Assembly: GCA_014843695.1 (NCBI GenBank)
Contig: CM026395.1
Span: 46,962,671 to 47,026,670 of the forward strand
Reading direction: 5' to 3'
Length of the DNA: 64,000 nucleotides
From: Archivesica marissinica
Lineage: Eukaryota > Mollusca > Bivalvia > Venerida > Vesicomyidae
The translations under genes and the position numbers were made by a program. Each line of letters opens with the position of its first letter. Position 1 is the first letter of the stretch. Shown piece by piece: positions 12,349 to 24,840 of the stretch. The notes under the pieces are model-generated. The model was not told where the DNA came from and made no database searches. It saw nothing but the letters and a program-made list of their open reading frames with translations.

Positions 12349-12818
12349 GCAGTATTGTCAACGACCGTAACCGCTCTAGTACGGAGGTCTCTCACTAAAC
12401 TAGTCTCTAGTACTTAATTATATTAGAAAGATGATTAAAAAATTAAAATACAATGTATGGAAATACAATTTAAATGTATGGAAAATAGTATTTTAAATGC
12501 TGAATAGTGTACAGAATATAGTACTAGAATACAATACATATAGTGAATGGGTAGTGTAACGCGATACATCGCTGGGTTTTAAATAGTCATACAGTGTATT
12601 AACAAATCACACCAAAATGAATTGTTCCAAAACATTAGAATTATATTGAAATGCCAAAGGTAATCACTACGCGTTAAACTAGTGTGGGTTTAACGGCCTC
12701 CCCAATACCCACCGGTATATTGACACCTGCGTCTGAGAGTGTAACCACAGATGTAGCAATAGAAGATAGAGTACCACACTCTACTGACATAGAGAATAAG
12801 TTGTCACCTGCTACCGAC

Positions 12819-13673
12819 ATGCCTCATATGTACACTGATACGTTTATTGCCACACCCTATATCGAAAATACCTATGTTCACAATCTTAACAAGGACGTAG
12901 ATATGTCCCACAACAATGTATTAATCCCTACCATTGTTTCAAAAAGGGATGATAATAGATCAGCAAATGACATATCATTTTCGCAAATACGCGCCCATGT
13001 TGGACCCTATGCAAAAAGGCCCGACCGGAGACCCTCGTATAGCAATGTCGTAGCTCACAGTAAAAGAACCCCTATCCCCCAATCGAACAACAACACCAAT
13101 CCCCCGTCGAATAATACGCCCCCGGCGACTAGTGGGTCACGCAATGATACTCATAACCACACGCACAATACGCGCCCTGCACCCAATTCCCAGGTAGGTG
13201 ATGATGATGACGATTTCTCCCAATATGTTAGGAGACGTACCAAACGGTTCTATGTGGGAGGTTTCAAGCATAACATTACTGATACTAAATTAACCAAAGG
13301 TATTGAGAGGAATGGACCATCGGTCACAAAGGTGACTATATTTAGAAACCGTAAGCTTAGAACGGTTGTAATTCGCATCAATGTAGAAGATGACGGCAAT
13401 GCCAACCTTCTCGTTGATGACCCACATGTCTGGCCAAGAGGAGTAACCTGTAGGCCGTGGTTATCCACGAATGCTTATAAAAGCCGTTATAACACCCAGA
13501 CAGATGATGATTACTCCGAGCAAAGATTATCTCGTCGTGGCCGAGATACATACCGTAACAGTTATAACAATGGTCAACATAATGGGTTAAACAGGTGGAA
13601 ACACTACAATAACCAGCATTATAATCCCTATTCGCCCCTGCGCGACGAATGTGACGAAGATCATGAATACTAA
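12819..13673 (+). CDS. LINE ORF1 (RNA-binding, RRM-like)
   Basis: Intact frame of 284 codons from the first ATG (12819); the frame is open back to 12678 but without an ATG, so the 5' end may be truncated. The N-terminal half is Ser/Thr/Pro/Asn-rich. An acidic run DDDDDF lies near 13198-13217. After it comes an RRM-like segment (FYVGGF near 13248 to CRPW near 13459, including the DPHVWPRGV signature common in invertebrate LINE ORF1 proteins), then a Tyr/Arg/Asn-rich tail. No zinc knuckles were seen. The expected role is nucleic-acid chaperone and RNP assembly (family knowledge). Confidence 0.8.
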   Translation: MPHMYTDTFIATPYIENTYVHNLNKDVDMSHNNVLIPTIVSKRDDNRSANDISFSQIRAHVGPYAKRPDRRPSYSNVVAHSKRTPIPQSNNNTNPPSNNTPPATSGSRNDTHNHTHNTRPAPNSQVGDDDDDFSQYVRRRTKRFYVGGFKHNITDTKLTKGIERNGPSVTKVTIFRNRKLRTVVIRINVEDDGNANLLVDDPHVWPRGVTCRPWLSTNAYKSRYNTQTDDDYSEQRLSRRGRDTYRNSYNNGQHNGLNRWKHYNNQHYNPYSPLRDECDEDHEY

Positions 13674-16600
13674 ACCTAATAAATATGCAATAAATATTGC
13701 AACTTGGAATTCAACCAGTATCATTTCCAGTGCTAGCTACCTGTGTGACATGTTAACTAAGTCCGACGTTGATATATGTGGGGTATCAGAACACTGGTTG
13801 TTCAAACAAAATCTGCACTTTCTCGATTGTATTAACTCTGATTATGTGAGCTACGCTGTCTCGGACCCCGATCTTGATACGTGTAATCATAGGCGGGTCG
13901 GTAAAGGTGGCATAGCCCTGTTATGGCATAAGCGTATGACGCAATTTGTAACAATACTAGAAACTAATGTAAAACACTTTATTGGTATACAAATTGTACT
14001 GACTCCTGGGGAGTATATTTTCGTTTTTCAGGTTTACTTACCATGTAAGAATCATAGTATGAATATATACAGAAACTGTTTGGAAGAACTGGAGAACATG
14101 ATATGTATGTATGAAGATAAAGGCTCATTGATTATAATGGGGGATTATAATACCGAACTAGGCACTGAACGTTTATCTACATATTTTAATATAGATTCTA
14201 GAGGCACACTATTATTAGAATTATTGAACAAGTACTCCCTTATACCAATAAATACTCTGAACATATGCCGTGGGGCTAAATACAGTAACGTTCCATATAA
14301 CACAAACAGAGAAACATTGATAGATCATGTTGTGATATCAGATAGAATCTTAAGCACCATAGTGGACTGTCAAATCCTAGAAGATAGCGCACTAAATGTT
14401 TCAACCCATTGTCCAATCATTTGTTCTTTGTCTATACAGACGAGTCATGGTCCTAAGACTCGTGTCATTTCCCCAAATATTATCAATTGGCACAATGTTA
14501 AACAAGAACATGTTGACCAATATATGCACTTTTTAGAATGCAGCGATGTTTTGTCTTGCGCACTCGATTTCCCTGTCAGACACACCTCGGATATAGACGA
14601 TTTATACTCAGGAATCGTTGTCATTGTAAACCTTGCAACTCAATTGTTCATACCAAAGGTTAAATTTAAATCATACATCAAACCCTATTGGAATGATCTT
14701 CTCACACGTGTACATACAGAAATGGTCATAAAACGCACTGAATGGATAAAACACCACAGGCCAACGAATGACGATTCCGTGTATTTTAAACAATATAAGA
14801 TGTATAAGAGAAAATTCCGCTCTGCTCATCGATTGGCAGTGTTGACATACTTAAATGAGCAAGACGCACAAGTTGACACGGCCGCTGAATGTGACAACAA
14901 CGAATTTTGGCGGTTAATAAATAAACGTAGAAACAAAACAATAGACAACAAGGGATTTGAAATGTGCTTTGGTGGCACCACCTATAATAACCCCCAGGAT
15001 ATAAATTATGAATGGGGAAAGTACTTCTGTGACTTGTATTCTCCTTCGGCCGACCCAAGTTTTAGCGAAGAACATAAACATTCTGTGGAAACCGAATTAT
15101 TAACTATTAAGTCCATAGTCTCTCCACAAACCAGTAGTAAACATGTTGTTAGTGTTGAAATGGTACAGACAGCACTTCGATCTTGTAAAAAGGAAAGGCC
15201 AGTGGAAATGACGATATATGCTACGAAAATGTCATATATGGTGGTTCACTATTAATAAAAGTCATAACCCAACTGTTTAATTACATGATTACATATTCAT
15301 ATACACCGTCTGAAATGAAAAACGGTATTATAGTAACATTATATAAGGGCGGTAACAAAAAGAAAACTGATCCAAATAGCTACAGAGCGATTTCATTGTG
15401 CTCAGTCATTCTCAAACTATATGAGAAGGTCCTATTAAGTTTTATTGAACAGGACAAAAAAGTAACATTCATCTCAGGGTGGTTTTCAGAAGAAAGTAAA
15501 CTGCCTAATGACGTCATTCATGTTAAGAGAATGTGTAAATTATGGTATGGAACACCATTCTCCCATTTATGCTTGCTTCCTGGACGCTAGACAAGCCTTC
15601 GACAGGACTTGGATTGCATCGTTGCTTGTCAAACTATACAAAACTGGTATCCATGTTATGCTTTTCAAAGCTATCATGTCATTTTTTGATAACTGCTTAA
15701 GTTGCGTTAAGTCCAATGGTTACATGTCGGAGTGGTTCCCTATCCTACAGGGAACCCGCCAAGGTCAATGTATGAGTCCGTTCCTCTACCTCGTCTTCAT
15801 AAACGAATTAATGAATGAAGTAGAAAGAAGCCCATATTGCTTCAGGATTGGAGACTTGAGTTGTGGATGCCCTACCTCCGCCGATGACATGGTTGTATTA
15901 TCGAACACTAAGCATGGTCTAGATACGTTAATCAACTTGTGTTACATGAACTCTAAACGTGAACGGTATCTCTACAACGCTACCAAATGCAATACTATTG
16001 TATTCAATGACACCATGAGTACAGAGAGATACTGGAAACTGGGTGATGAAACCTTTCATGAAACCAGCAGTTACCTCCATCTAGGCGTCCAATGTAATAA
16101 AGACCTAGATTTAAGTGAAAATATAGCTACAAGTTGTGATCGGTTGCGTAAATCCTTCTTCAGCATTGTAGACTGTGGTATTTATAGAAACGGCCTGCAT
16201 CCTGCAACTTGTAAAATAATATACGAATCCATTGTACTACCAAAAGCATTATATGGGAGCGAATTGTGGAACGGTGTCACCGATACCCAGTTACTCCCCT
16301 TGCGAAAACTGCATAGACAATGTATCAAACGTATTCAATCTATCCCTACATCTACTAGAACGGATATAGCATTAAGCTGTCTCGGTATATATCCTATAGT
16401 CCAGCTGATAGATAAACGGAAACTTCTACTATTTGGTCAACTCTGTCGATTAGATACCAAGTTTAAAATCAAAGACGTGTTTGTGCATAGAACCACATCA
16501 TTCATGACATCTCCCAAAATTGCAAAAGGTTTTATCCCCGATATATATAGAATTCTAGGAAAATATAATCTGACACAGATTTTCTTAGATTACTTACACG

Positions 16601-17115
16601 ATGGTATATTCCCAAGCGTAGGTGTATGGAAATATAACGTTAAACTGGCAGTAAAAAACCAGGTAGTATTCGACTGGAATAGTAGGTTACTTTGCGATGC
16701 AAGTTTAAATACTTTCTCCCTAGTTCAGTCAGAATATGAAACTTGTAACCTATGGAATTTCTGTAGAGAATACACATACCTACAGCCACATTGTACATCC
16801 GTCTTTATCCTAATGTGTAGGTTTTTCTCTCATAAATACGATATACAGTGTATGAAATGTCACTTGGTCACAGACGAGATTAGCAGACATATACTGTTGT
16901 TTTGCCCATTTAATGACAAATGGAGAACCACACTCTGGATGAAACTCTCTAAGTCTCTAGGTACCAGTACCTTTAAAAGTATCTGCTCACTCTCACCAGA
17001 TCTGCAACTCATTGAAATGTTCCGTGGCTTTACAGCATTTCAATTGACAGACGATCAGAGAGTAGCAAGCTTTAAAGTGTTTTTACAATCTGCCTATTAC
17101 ATGAATTGGTTATGA
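13663..17115 (+). pseudogene. LINE ORF2, endonuclease-reverse transcriptase, two frameshifts
   Basis: Begins at ATG 13663 inside the end of ORF1, suggesting termination-reinitiation. Frame 1 (to 15255) holds the endonuclease: ATWNST, VSEHWL, GDYNTELG, LIDHVVIS and STHCPI. The first shift is near the A-run at 15187-15191; the second frame carries the RT start (NGIIVTLYKGG, SYRAISL). A second shift lies near 15455-15480, after which QGGFQKK, DARQAFDRTW, GTRQGQCMSP and SADDMVVLS follow to 17115. A CMKC-x9-H-x4-C motif lies near 16849-16905. The RT box reads SADD instead of the usual Y/FADD, and the endonuclease ends in STH instead of SDH. Confidence 0.85.
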
Positions 17116-17640
17116 GACAGTACTAAAGCAAATATATGTACCAGCATCCCTATCTACGCTACTCTGCACATACCTCTCTTATAGTTTCGTTTCGGTAAGG
17201 GGGTAACACTTGCAGTAATGTAAGAGATACTGTAACAATTGAATTTATTTTCGGTATGCTTTATACATGTAGTATAAGCGAGTAATACAATATTACAGTG
17301 ATATGTATATGTTTGTATTGGTATAATATATGTATACGCATGTGTGTATGTATACGTATGTATGTATATGTATGTATGTATATATATACACGTGTGTGTA
17401 TGCGTGTATTATGTATATATACATATGCTTGGTGTGTGTATATATGTATACGTGTGTGTTATTATATGGTACTACACATCGCCTGTTGCGATTATATATA
17501 GAATATGTATATAAGCGTTTATTTCTGTTACTTAATTTCCTTATAACATTGTAATATATTTCACTGTTGTAATTGTTCTTGTAATATGTGAATTGTATGC
17601 TCTTCAATACTGGAGGATAAATAAAGAATATATATATAAG

Positions 17641-18350
17641 TACAGTTCGGTGTATAACGTGCCATGGTTTAAACAGTATGAGTGAGTGTGGATTTAGCGG
17701 CACATCAGTATAGTTCGGTCTAGGGCGTGCCAGGGTTTAAACAGTATGAGTGAGTGTGGGTTTAACGGCACATCAGTACAGTTCGGTGTATAACGCACCA
17801 GGGTTTAAACAGTATGAGTGAGTGTGGGTTTAGCGGCACATCAGTACAGTTCGGTCTATCACGTGCCAGGGTTTAAACAGTATGAGTGAGAGTGAGTGTG
17901 GGTTTAACGGCACATCAGTACAGTTCGGTCTATAACGCGCCAGGGTTTAAACAGTATGAGTGAGAGTGAGTTTAGCGGCACATCAGTACAGTTCGGTCTA
18001 TCACGTGCCAGGGTTTAAACAGTATGAGTGAGTGTGGGTTTAACGGCACATCAGTACCGTTCGGTCTATAACGCGCCAGGGTTTAAACAGTATGAGTGAG
18101 AGTGAGTGTGGGATTAACGGCACATCAGTACAGTTCGGTCTATCACGTGCCAGGGTTTAAACAGTATGAGTGAGTGTGGGTTTAACGGTACATCAGTACA
18201 GTTCGGTATATGGCGTGCTAGGGTTTAAACAGTATGAGTGAGAGTGAGTGTGGTTTCACGGCACATCAGCACAGTTCGGTCTATAACGCGCCAGGGTTTA
18301 AACAGTATACCGAGTGAGAGTGAATGTGGTTTGACGGCACATCAGCACAG
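17641..18350. repeat. Tandem array of about 68-76 bp, about 10 copies
   Basis: Unit gtacagttcggtctataacg + gccagggtttaaacagtatg + agtgagtgtgggtttaacgg + cacatca. Starts directly after the LINE 3' end. Confidence 0.95.
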
Positions 18351-19084
18351 TTCTACCTCTACTTCTAATGTTTTTAGTTAATAAGCATTTTTATAAAACA
18401 ACATCATGAGAAATCAGGAGCGTAGCTAATTATTTTGAATAAGTTGATCATTGAAGATACAGTGATGATGGATTGGGGTGTCTGGTATGTTTCCCTATAA
18501 CGTTTTGAATCCTAGAACGTCGATCATGCACTCGGCGCATTTTACTGTACGTTTTAGATGTTCACATTTCGATTTATTTTTCAAAATGTTACCAAATTGA
18601 GTATAAAATTGCTAGGAACACTAGGAACACAATATGCACAAACCACTATTTACGATAACATGAGCCCCCCCCCCCCCTGTGTCACGTCACTATGTGACAG
18701 GTTGTATAGTTAATTTGCAATGCTTCCGAACATGATAGAATTATTGCATTAGTTATCAAACAGCGGGTTATTAAAGAAACTCACCTTTTGGGAGGATTCC
18801 AAGACGATCAGTAGTTGTAGAGAATTTCGTTTCCTTAGAGTCCGCGTAGGACTGCCGATCATGAGCTGCGTGGCTACGATAGAACTAACTTACACTAGCG
18901 CACTTATGTGGGTTTAAAGTGTTGGTTTAAAGTGACATTATTGTATTGAAATTGAAACAATGGACTTTCCAATTGATCGAGTTACCGGCGTGTGTGTAGC
19001 ATGACATAGTTGACGTATATAAGCAATTAGGCGAAATGCCAATGTGCTGGGTGGGGTTGTTTTCGTGGTGAATTTGTAGACTAA

Positions 19085-19430
19085 AGACATGATGTGGCCG
19101 AATGGTTACGGTATTTGACTCTAAACTATGTGCCCCTCATCTCTGTAGGTTCGAGCCCACTTGGGGGGGTCGGATTCTGTCTTGAGTGAGGAAACTATCT
19201 AGCTGGCTTGGCATAGGTTATATTGGTCGAAGGTTCGAATCTCGTCGTTCTGATATGGCCGGTTGGTGAGCCACCAGCTAGTTAAATAATGGTTACCGAT
19301 TGCCTACCAGCCTGGCGCCTGGCATACAAGCATAGGATTCGGGAAGTACTGATGTTCATAAAAAGAGGTGTCTCATAAGTCAGAAATGGCTGGCCCTTTA
19401 AATAGGGGTGACACTATAATAAACAAACAC
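19085..19430 (+). mobile_element. SINE family E-like composite
   Basis: tRNA-like head gtggccgaatggttacgg with B box taggttcgagcccac, then gaggaaactatctagctggc and a second gttcgaatctcg. Followed by degenerate sequence resembling the family tail. The region 18356-19080 before it holds nothing recognised. Confidence 0.5.
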
Positions 19431-19504
19431 TTTACTTTTATTGGACCAGTATGTGCTCATCGGGGCACGCGGGGGTGTTCTTCCACCAATAATGAATGCA
19501 GTCA

Positions 19505-19845
19505 CCATATGACCTAGATAATGATTGAGCTTATTTACCCTCGACTCCGACGAACCATGTGAGCGATAGTATACGACCTAGAAAATGATTGAGCTTATTT
19601 ATCCTCGCCGCCGACGAACCATGTGGGCGAGCGTATATGACCTAGATAATGATTGAGCTTATTTACCCCATCTACGACGACGAACCATGTCAGTGAGAGT
19701 ATATGACCTAGATAATGATTGAGCTTATTTACCCCATCTACGACGACGAACCATGTCAGTGAGAGTATATGACCTAGAAAATGATTGAGCTTATTTACCC
19801 TCGTCGGCGACGAACCATATGGGCGAGCGTATATGACCTAAGCTG
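19505..19845. repeat. 64-bp tandem array, about 5 copies
   Basis: Unit with cctagataatgattgagctt + atttacccc + cgacgaaccatgt. Followed at 19846-19880 by a family E SINE tail piece; nothing recognised up to 20080. Confidence 0.93.
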
Positions 19846-20079
19846 TTGGTGCGACTTTTACACCCCAAAACAAAAAGGAGTAATGTACAGGAAATACATA
19901 CAACCGGTTATATAAATGTTTCCAATTATCTTCACATACAGCCAATTGCATAGATACGCCCCTGCACCCATGACCACTGTACGGCATGATTTTCGATTTA
20001 AATCGGATCTCACTGCACTCAAATATCATATGGGTTATTATAACGGGTTATATTAGTAGTTTATTTCAACACAATGAGG

Positions 20080-20745
20080 TCCGAACCCGGGTGAACACAG
20101 CGAGGTCCGACCCCGGATTAACACAGAGAGGTCCGACCCTGAATGAACACCGTGAGGTCCGGTCCCCGGAATAAGACAGTGTGTTCCGACCCCGGATGAA
20201 CACAGCGAGGTCCGACCCCAGATGAACACAGAGAGGTCCGACCCTGGATCAACACAGTGAGGTCCGGTCACGTATGAACACGGTGAGGTCTGACCCCGGA
20301 TGAACACAGAGATGTCCGACCCCGGATCAACAGTGCGGTCCGGTCACGTATGAACACGGTGAGGTCTGACCCCGGATGAACACAGAGAGGTCCGACCCTG
20401 GATCAACACAGTGAGGTCCGGTCACGTATGAACACGGTGAGGTCTGACCCCGGATGAACACAGAGAGGTCCGACCCTGGATCAACACAGTGAGGTCCGGG
20501 CACGTATGAACACGGTGAGGTCTGACCCCGGAAGAACACAGGGAGGTCCGATCCCGGATGAACACAGCGTCCGGTCACATATGAACACAGTGAGGTATGA
20601 CCCCGGATGAATATAGTGAGGACCGACCCGGAAGCACACAGGGAGGTCCGGTCCCGGAAGACTACAGTGAGGTCCGGTCACGTATGAACACGGTGAGGTA
20701 TGACCCCGGATGAATACAGTGAGGTCCGTCCCCAGGTCCACTCCA
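20080..20745. repeat. 26-bp tandem array, about 25 copies, with 78-bp higher order
   Basis: Basic unit gatgaacacagagaggtccg + accctg. Triplets alternate (gaccccg, gaccctg, ggtcacgta), producing a period near 78 bp. Confidence 0.93.
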
Positions 20746-20817
20746 TTGATTACCTCCGCCAATGAGATTAAGTTTTTGTATCCGTTTATTTGTTCGTTTG
20801 TTTCCTATTAGCAGGAT

Positions 20818-21315
20818 TAAAGCGACATTACATTGCAAAAAGCAAATACAATACATTTTTTATAAGTATAAATGTGTTGCTACTACAAATTCTTCCGAAT
20901 ACATTCGAACACTAACATTTAATCAATAAACAGTGTTTTTGTGATATACAAACTTTCATATAACGATCATCAACGCTCCTAAATTGACGTTTGTTTGTCA
21001 GCGGAGTCAATACTAAGCGTGAGATAATGTCGTTTAAAGATACTTTAACTAAGACTAGTCTACAAATAAATATGCATAAGCACACATGTGAGATATAACG
21101 GTAAATCTGTACAATAAATCATGTTATTCATGATACACGAGTTGTATTACGCATGAATGTCGACCATATTTACATTTTTTTGTTATGTCAACAAACCGCG
21201 TATACGACGTTTGTTTATTAGTTGAAATACTATACAAATATTTGGAAAAAATGATACCATATAATAGGAAAATACATTCTATGTGCGTTTTCACTAAATG
21301 TAGTTTCGCTTTAAG
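20818..21315. mobile_element. MITE-like dispersed repeat, about 500 bp
   Basis: Ends ttaaagcgacattac and tgtagtttcgctttaa form imperfect inverted repeats. Interior is shared with 1-473 and, in reverse, with a piece at 37008-37130. No coding capacity. Confidence 0.65.
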
Positions 21316-21722
21316 TAAACAGTTAGGAACGGAATTTCATGTACTTTGGTTAAAGGGTGAACTTCGGGTCAAGGACGAGCCCTTTGAAATTTGAAGGTGG
21401 TCCGGATCTGGATACATGTTTATTTAAAATAAATTCTACAGGGCAAAAATGGACATTTGGCATTGTGGCGGAGGCTTGCTATCTATGTGTTGGGAGACAT
21501 GCCTCGAGAGCTATTTAACCAAGTTGTAAAAACTTGTTTCGTAATCGAGCTAAAATAAATTTGCATAAACTAAATGCATGTTGGGTGCTGGGGTGGCGTG
21601 GTCAGTTTGTTTGTTTTTAAACAATAGTTGAATGGTGATGCATACCTGACTGGGAATTTGTGCAACTAAAGTCGCTTTTGTAAACAGGATTGAGCCAGTT
21701 CCGACGGCACAGAACGTGCCCT

Positions 21723-21812
21723 CTGATCAGGTTCTATGCTGTTTGCTATTCAGTGGAGGTAAAACACCTATCTGAATAGCAAACAACACAGATCCCGATC
21801 AGACGTGACTGA
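21723..21812. repeat. Near-perfect 90-nt hairpin
   Basis: ctgatcaggttctatgctgt + ttgctattcag pairs with ctgaatagcaaacaacacag + atcccgatcag across a loop that can itself pair (gtggaggtaaaacacctat). No gene seen in 21316-22140. Confidence 0.75.
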
Positions 21813-22149
21813 TCTGGATCTTTGTTGTTTGCACATTCAGTCCGATTTATTCGGAGGGTTAAATAATTCAATGGTGGGTATTGGGTTGTGCACTGATAGG
21901 CAGACATAAATTTTAATCTACTAGTTATAATGAAGACACATATTGTAATTTGGTTTGAGGTTCCATCATCTCTGGAAACTTGGGGCCCGGTTTCGCTATG
22001 GCAGATAGATAGATAATTATTTCAGTGACATGTGCTATAAATTACTATACAAAACATATATATTTAAAGGATAAAAATGCATCCTACAAGCGTGGATCAA
22101 GCATGCCCACTCGCCCATTGTTTTTATACCCCCTGGTTAATCGCGAGGA

Positions 22150-22392
22150 CATCCCAGAAGTATATTAGTCATTTTATATTTTGGAGGACAGTGCAAGATA
22201 CAGAGGATGTTCCAATTCCAGAAGTATCCCTGGTTCTTGTATTTTACATTCCTGGTGTATAGCACCGATACACGCGACATCAGATTATAATTCGATCGCT
22301 GACTGTTAATAGTATTAGGTTCAGACGAAAGATCGAACCTGCAACCCCTGGATGTGCAGTCCGTGTTAACAACCGCCATGGACCACTGACCC
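22150..22392 (-). mobile_element. SINE family D, diverged
   Basis: Weakly conserved copy: ttggaggacagtgcaagata, then gaaagatcgaacctgcaacc and gtgttaacaacc. A head-only fragment of the same family is at 11668-11735 and a short body piece near 44268-44325. Confidence 0.6.
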
Positions 22393-22454
22393 GTCTTAGT
22401 GAAAAAGTGGTTGGGCGCCTACGTGGTATGGAAGTGGAGCGTTGGGTATTTGTT

Positions 22455-22810
22455 CACGCTGGGTACTTGTTCACGTCGAGTACTTGTTCAGTTGTCGGTT
22501 GCTTACAGAGTCGAGTACTTGTTTAGTCGCTTACAGAGTCGAGTACTTGTTCAGTTGTCAGTCGCTTACAGAGTCGAGTACTTGTTCAGTTGTCAGTCAC
22601 TTACAGAGTCGAGTACTTGTTCAGTTGTCAGTCGCTTACAGAGTCGAGTACTTGTTCAGTTGTCAGTCGCTTACAGAGTCGAGTACTTGTTCAGTTGTCA
22701 GTCGCTTACAGAGTCGAGTACTTGTTCAGTTGTCAGTCGCTTACAGAGTCGAGTACTTGTTCAGTTGTCAGTCGCTTACAGAGTCGAGTACTTGTTCAGT
22801 TGTCGGGCGT
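22455..22810. repeat. 35-bp tandem array, about 10 copies
   Basis: Unit gtcgagtacttgttcagttg + tcagtcgcttacaga. Shares gttcagttgtcagtc with the array that follows. Confidence 0.95.
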
Positions 22811-24412
22811 GTCGAATAGTGTTCAGTTGTCAGTCACCTACAGAGTACAGAGATGTAGTCGAATAGTGTTCAGTTGTCAGTCACCTACAGAGTACAGAGA
22901 TGTAGTCGAATAGTGTTCAGTTGTCAGTCACCTACAGAGTACAGAGATGTAGTCGAATAGTGTTCAGTTGTCAGTCACCTACAGAGTACAGAGATGTAGT
23001 CGAATAGTGTTCAGTTGTCAGTCACCTACAGAGTACAGAGATGTAGTCGAATATTGTTCAGTTGTCAGTCACCTACAGAGTACAGAGATGTAGTCGAATA
23101 GTGTTCAGTTGTCAGTCACCTACAGAGTACAGAGATGTAGTCGAATAGTGTTCAGTTGTCAGTCACCTACAGAGTACAGAGATGTAGTCGAATAGTGTTC
23201 AGTTGTCAGTCACCTACAGAGTACAGAGATGTAGTCGAATAGTGTTCAGTTGTCAGTCACCTACAGAGTACAGAGATGTAGTCGAATAGTGTTCAGTTGT
23301 CAGTCACCTACAGAGTACAGAGATGTAGTCGAATAGTGTTCAGTTGTCAGTCACCTACAGAGTACAGAGATGTAGTCGAATAGTGTTCAGTTGTCAGTCA
23401 CCTACAGAGTACAGAGATGTAGTCGAATAGTGTTCAGTTGTCAGTCACCTACAGAGTACAGAGATGTAGTCGAATAGTGTTCAGTTGTCAGTCACCTACA
23501 GAGTACAGAGATGTAGTCGAATAGTGTTCAGTTGTCAGTCACCTACAGAGTACAGAGATGTAGTCGAATAGTGTTCAGTTGTCAGTCACCTACAGAGTAC
23601 AGAGATGTAGTCGAATATTGTTCAGTTGTCAGTCACCTACAGAGTACAGAGATGTAGTCGAATATTGTTCAGTTGTCAGTCACCTACAGAGTACAGAGAT
23701 GTAGTCGAATATTGTTCAGTTGTCAGTCACCTACAGAGTACAGAGATGTAGTCGAATAGTGTTCAGTTGTCAGTCACCTACAGAGTACAGAGATGTAGTC
23801 GAATAGTGTTCAGTTGTCAGTCACCTACAGAGTACAGAGATGTAGTCGAATAGTGTTCAGTTGTCAGTCACCTACAGAGTACAGAGATGTAGTCGAATAG
23901 TGTTCAGTTGTCAGTCACCTACAGAGTACAGAGATGTAGTCGAATATTGTTCAGTTGTCAGTCACCTACAGAGTACAGAGATGTAGTCGAATATTGTTCA
24001 GTTGTCAGTCACCTACAGAGTACAGAGATGTAGTCGAATATTGTTCAGTTGTCAGTCACCTACAGAGTACAGAGATGTAGTCGAATATTGTTCAGTTGTC
24101 AGTCACCTACAGAGTACAGAGATGTAGTCGAATATTGTTCAGTTGTCAGTCACCTACAGAGTACAGAGATGTAGTCGAATATTGTTCAGTTGTCAGTCAC
24201 CTACAGAGTACAGAGATGTAGTCGAATATTGTTCAGTTGTCAGTCACCTACAGAGTACAGAGATGTAGTCGAATATTGTTCAGTTGTCAGTCACCTACAG
24301 AGTACAGAGATGTAGTCGAATATTGTTCAGTTGTCAGTCACCTACAGAGTACAGAGATGTAGTCGAATATTGTTCAGTTGTCAGTCACCTACAGAGTACA
24401 GAGATGTAGTAC
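22811..24412. repeat. 47-bp tandem array, about 34 copies
   Basis: Unit gtagtcgaatagtgttcagt + tgtcagtcacctacagagta + cagagat. Very homogeneous; the main variant is aatagtg versus aatattg, clustered toward the right end. 24413-24840 has nothing recognised besides a C-run. Confidence 0.97.
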
Positions 24413-24840
24413 TGGTTCTTACCCAGGAGATGATGGTGGTCTTCCTATTTAGACTGACCCCCCCCCCCACCTGGTTCTAGTTGGGTAGTAATAGGAAATG
24501 CACGTAAATAAAATGAAACGTAATGAAGCCGAGCATAGTTTATTCATCAGCGTAGAGGTAGAACTTAAATATATTATTATAGCAAATCCATCAACAAACA
24601 TACAAAACTTCAACATTTTATAATTATACAATAACAGAGATATAGCCCAGCTAAATATAAATGTTGGGCAAAATGGCAACATGTTAATAATAAATTATTC
24701 ACCGGGAATTGTTTTCAATTCTACATATAAAGGACTCCCTTGTTGCAAGGGGTACAGACAATATTTTATTTTCAATAATATTCCTGAAACAAATGGTTTA
24801 CACACATATTTATTGAGGATGTCGATATAATTTCCCCTTC

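Larger units (their letters stand above)
12678..17640 (+). mobile_element. Non-LTR retrotransposon (LINE), nearly full length, degenerate
   Basis: Two-ORF LINE: ORF1 with an RRM-like segment, then ORF2 with an apurinic-like endonuclease, reverse transcriptase and a C-terminal Cys/His motif. The ORFs overlap by 11 nt (ATG at 13663 within the ORF1 tail, TAA at 13671). ORF2 has two frameshifts, so the copy is not active by itself. The 3' side (17116-17640) has no ORF, contains a TATG-type microsatellite (about 17300-17470) and ends near AATAAAGAATATATATATA. The 5' edge is uncertain; an in-frame stop lies at 12675. A CR1/L2/Jockey-like clade is likely from domain order, not proven. Confidence 0.85.
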
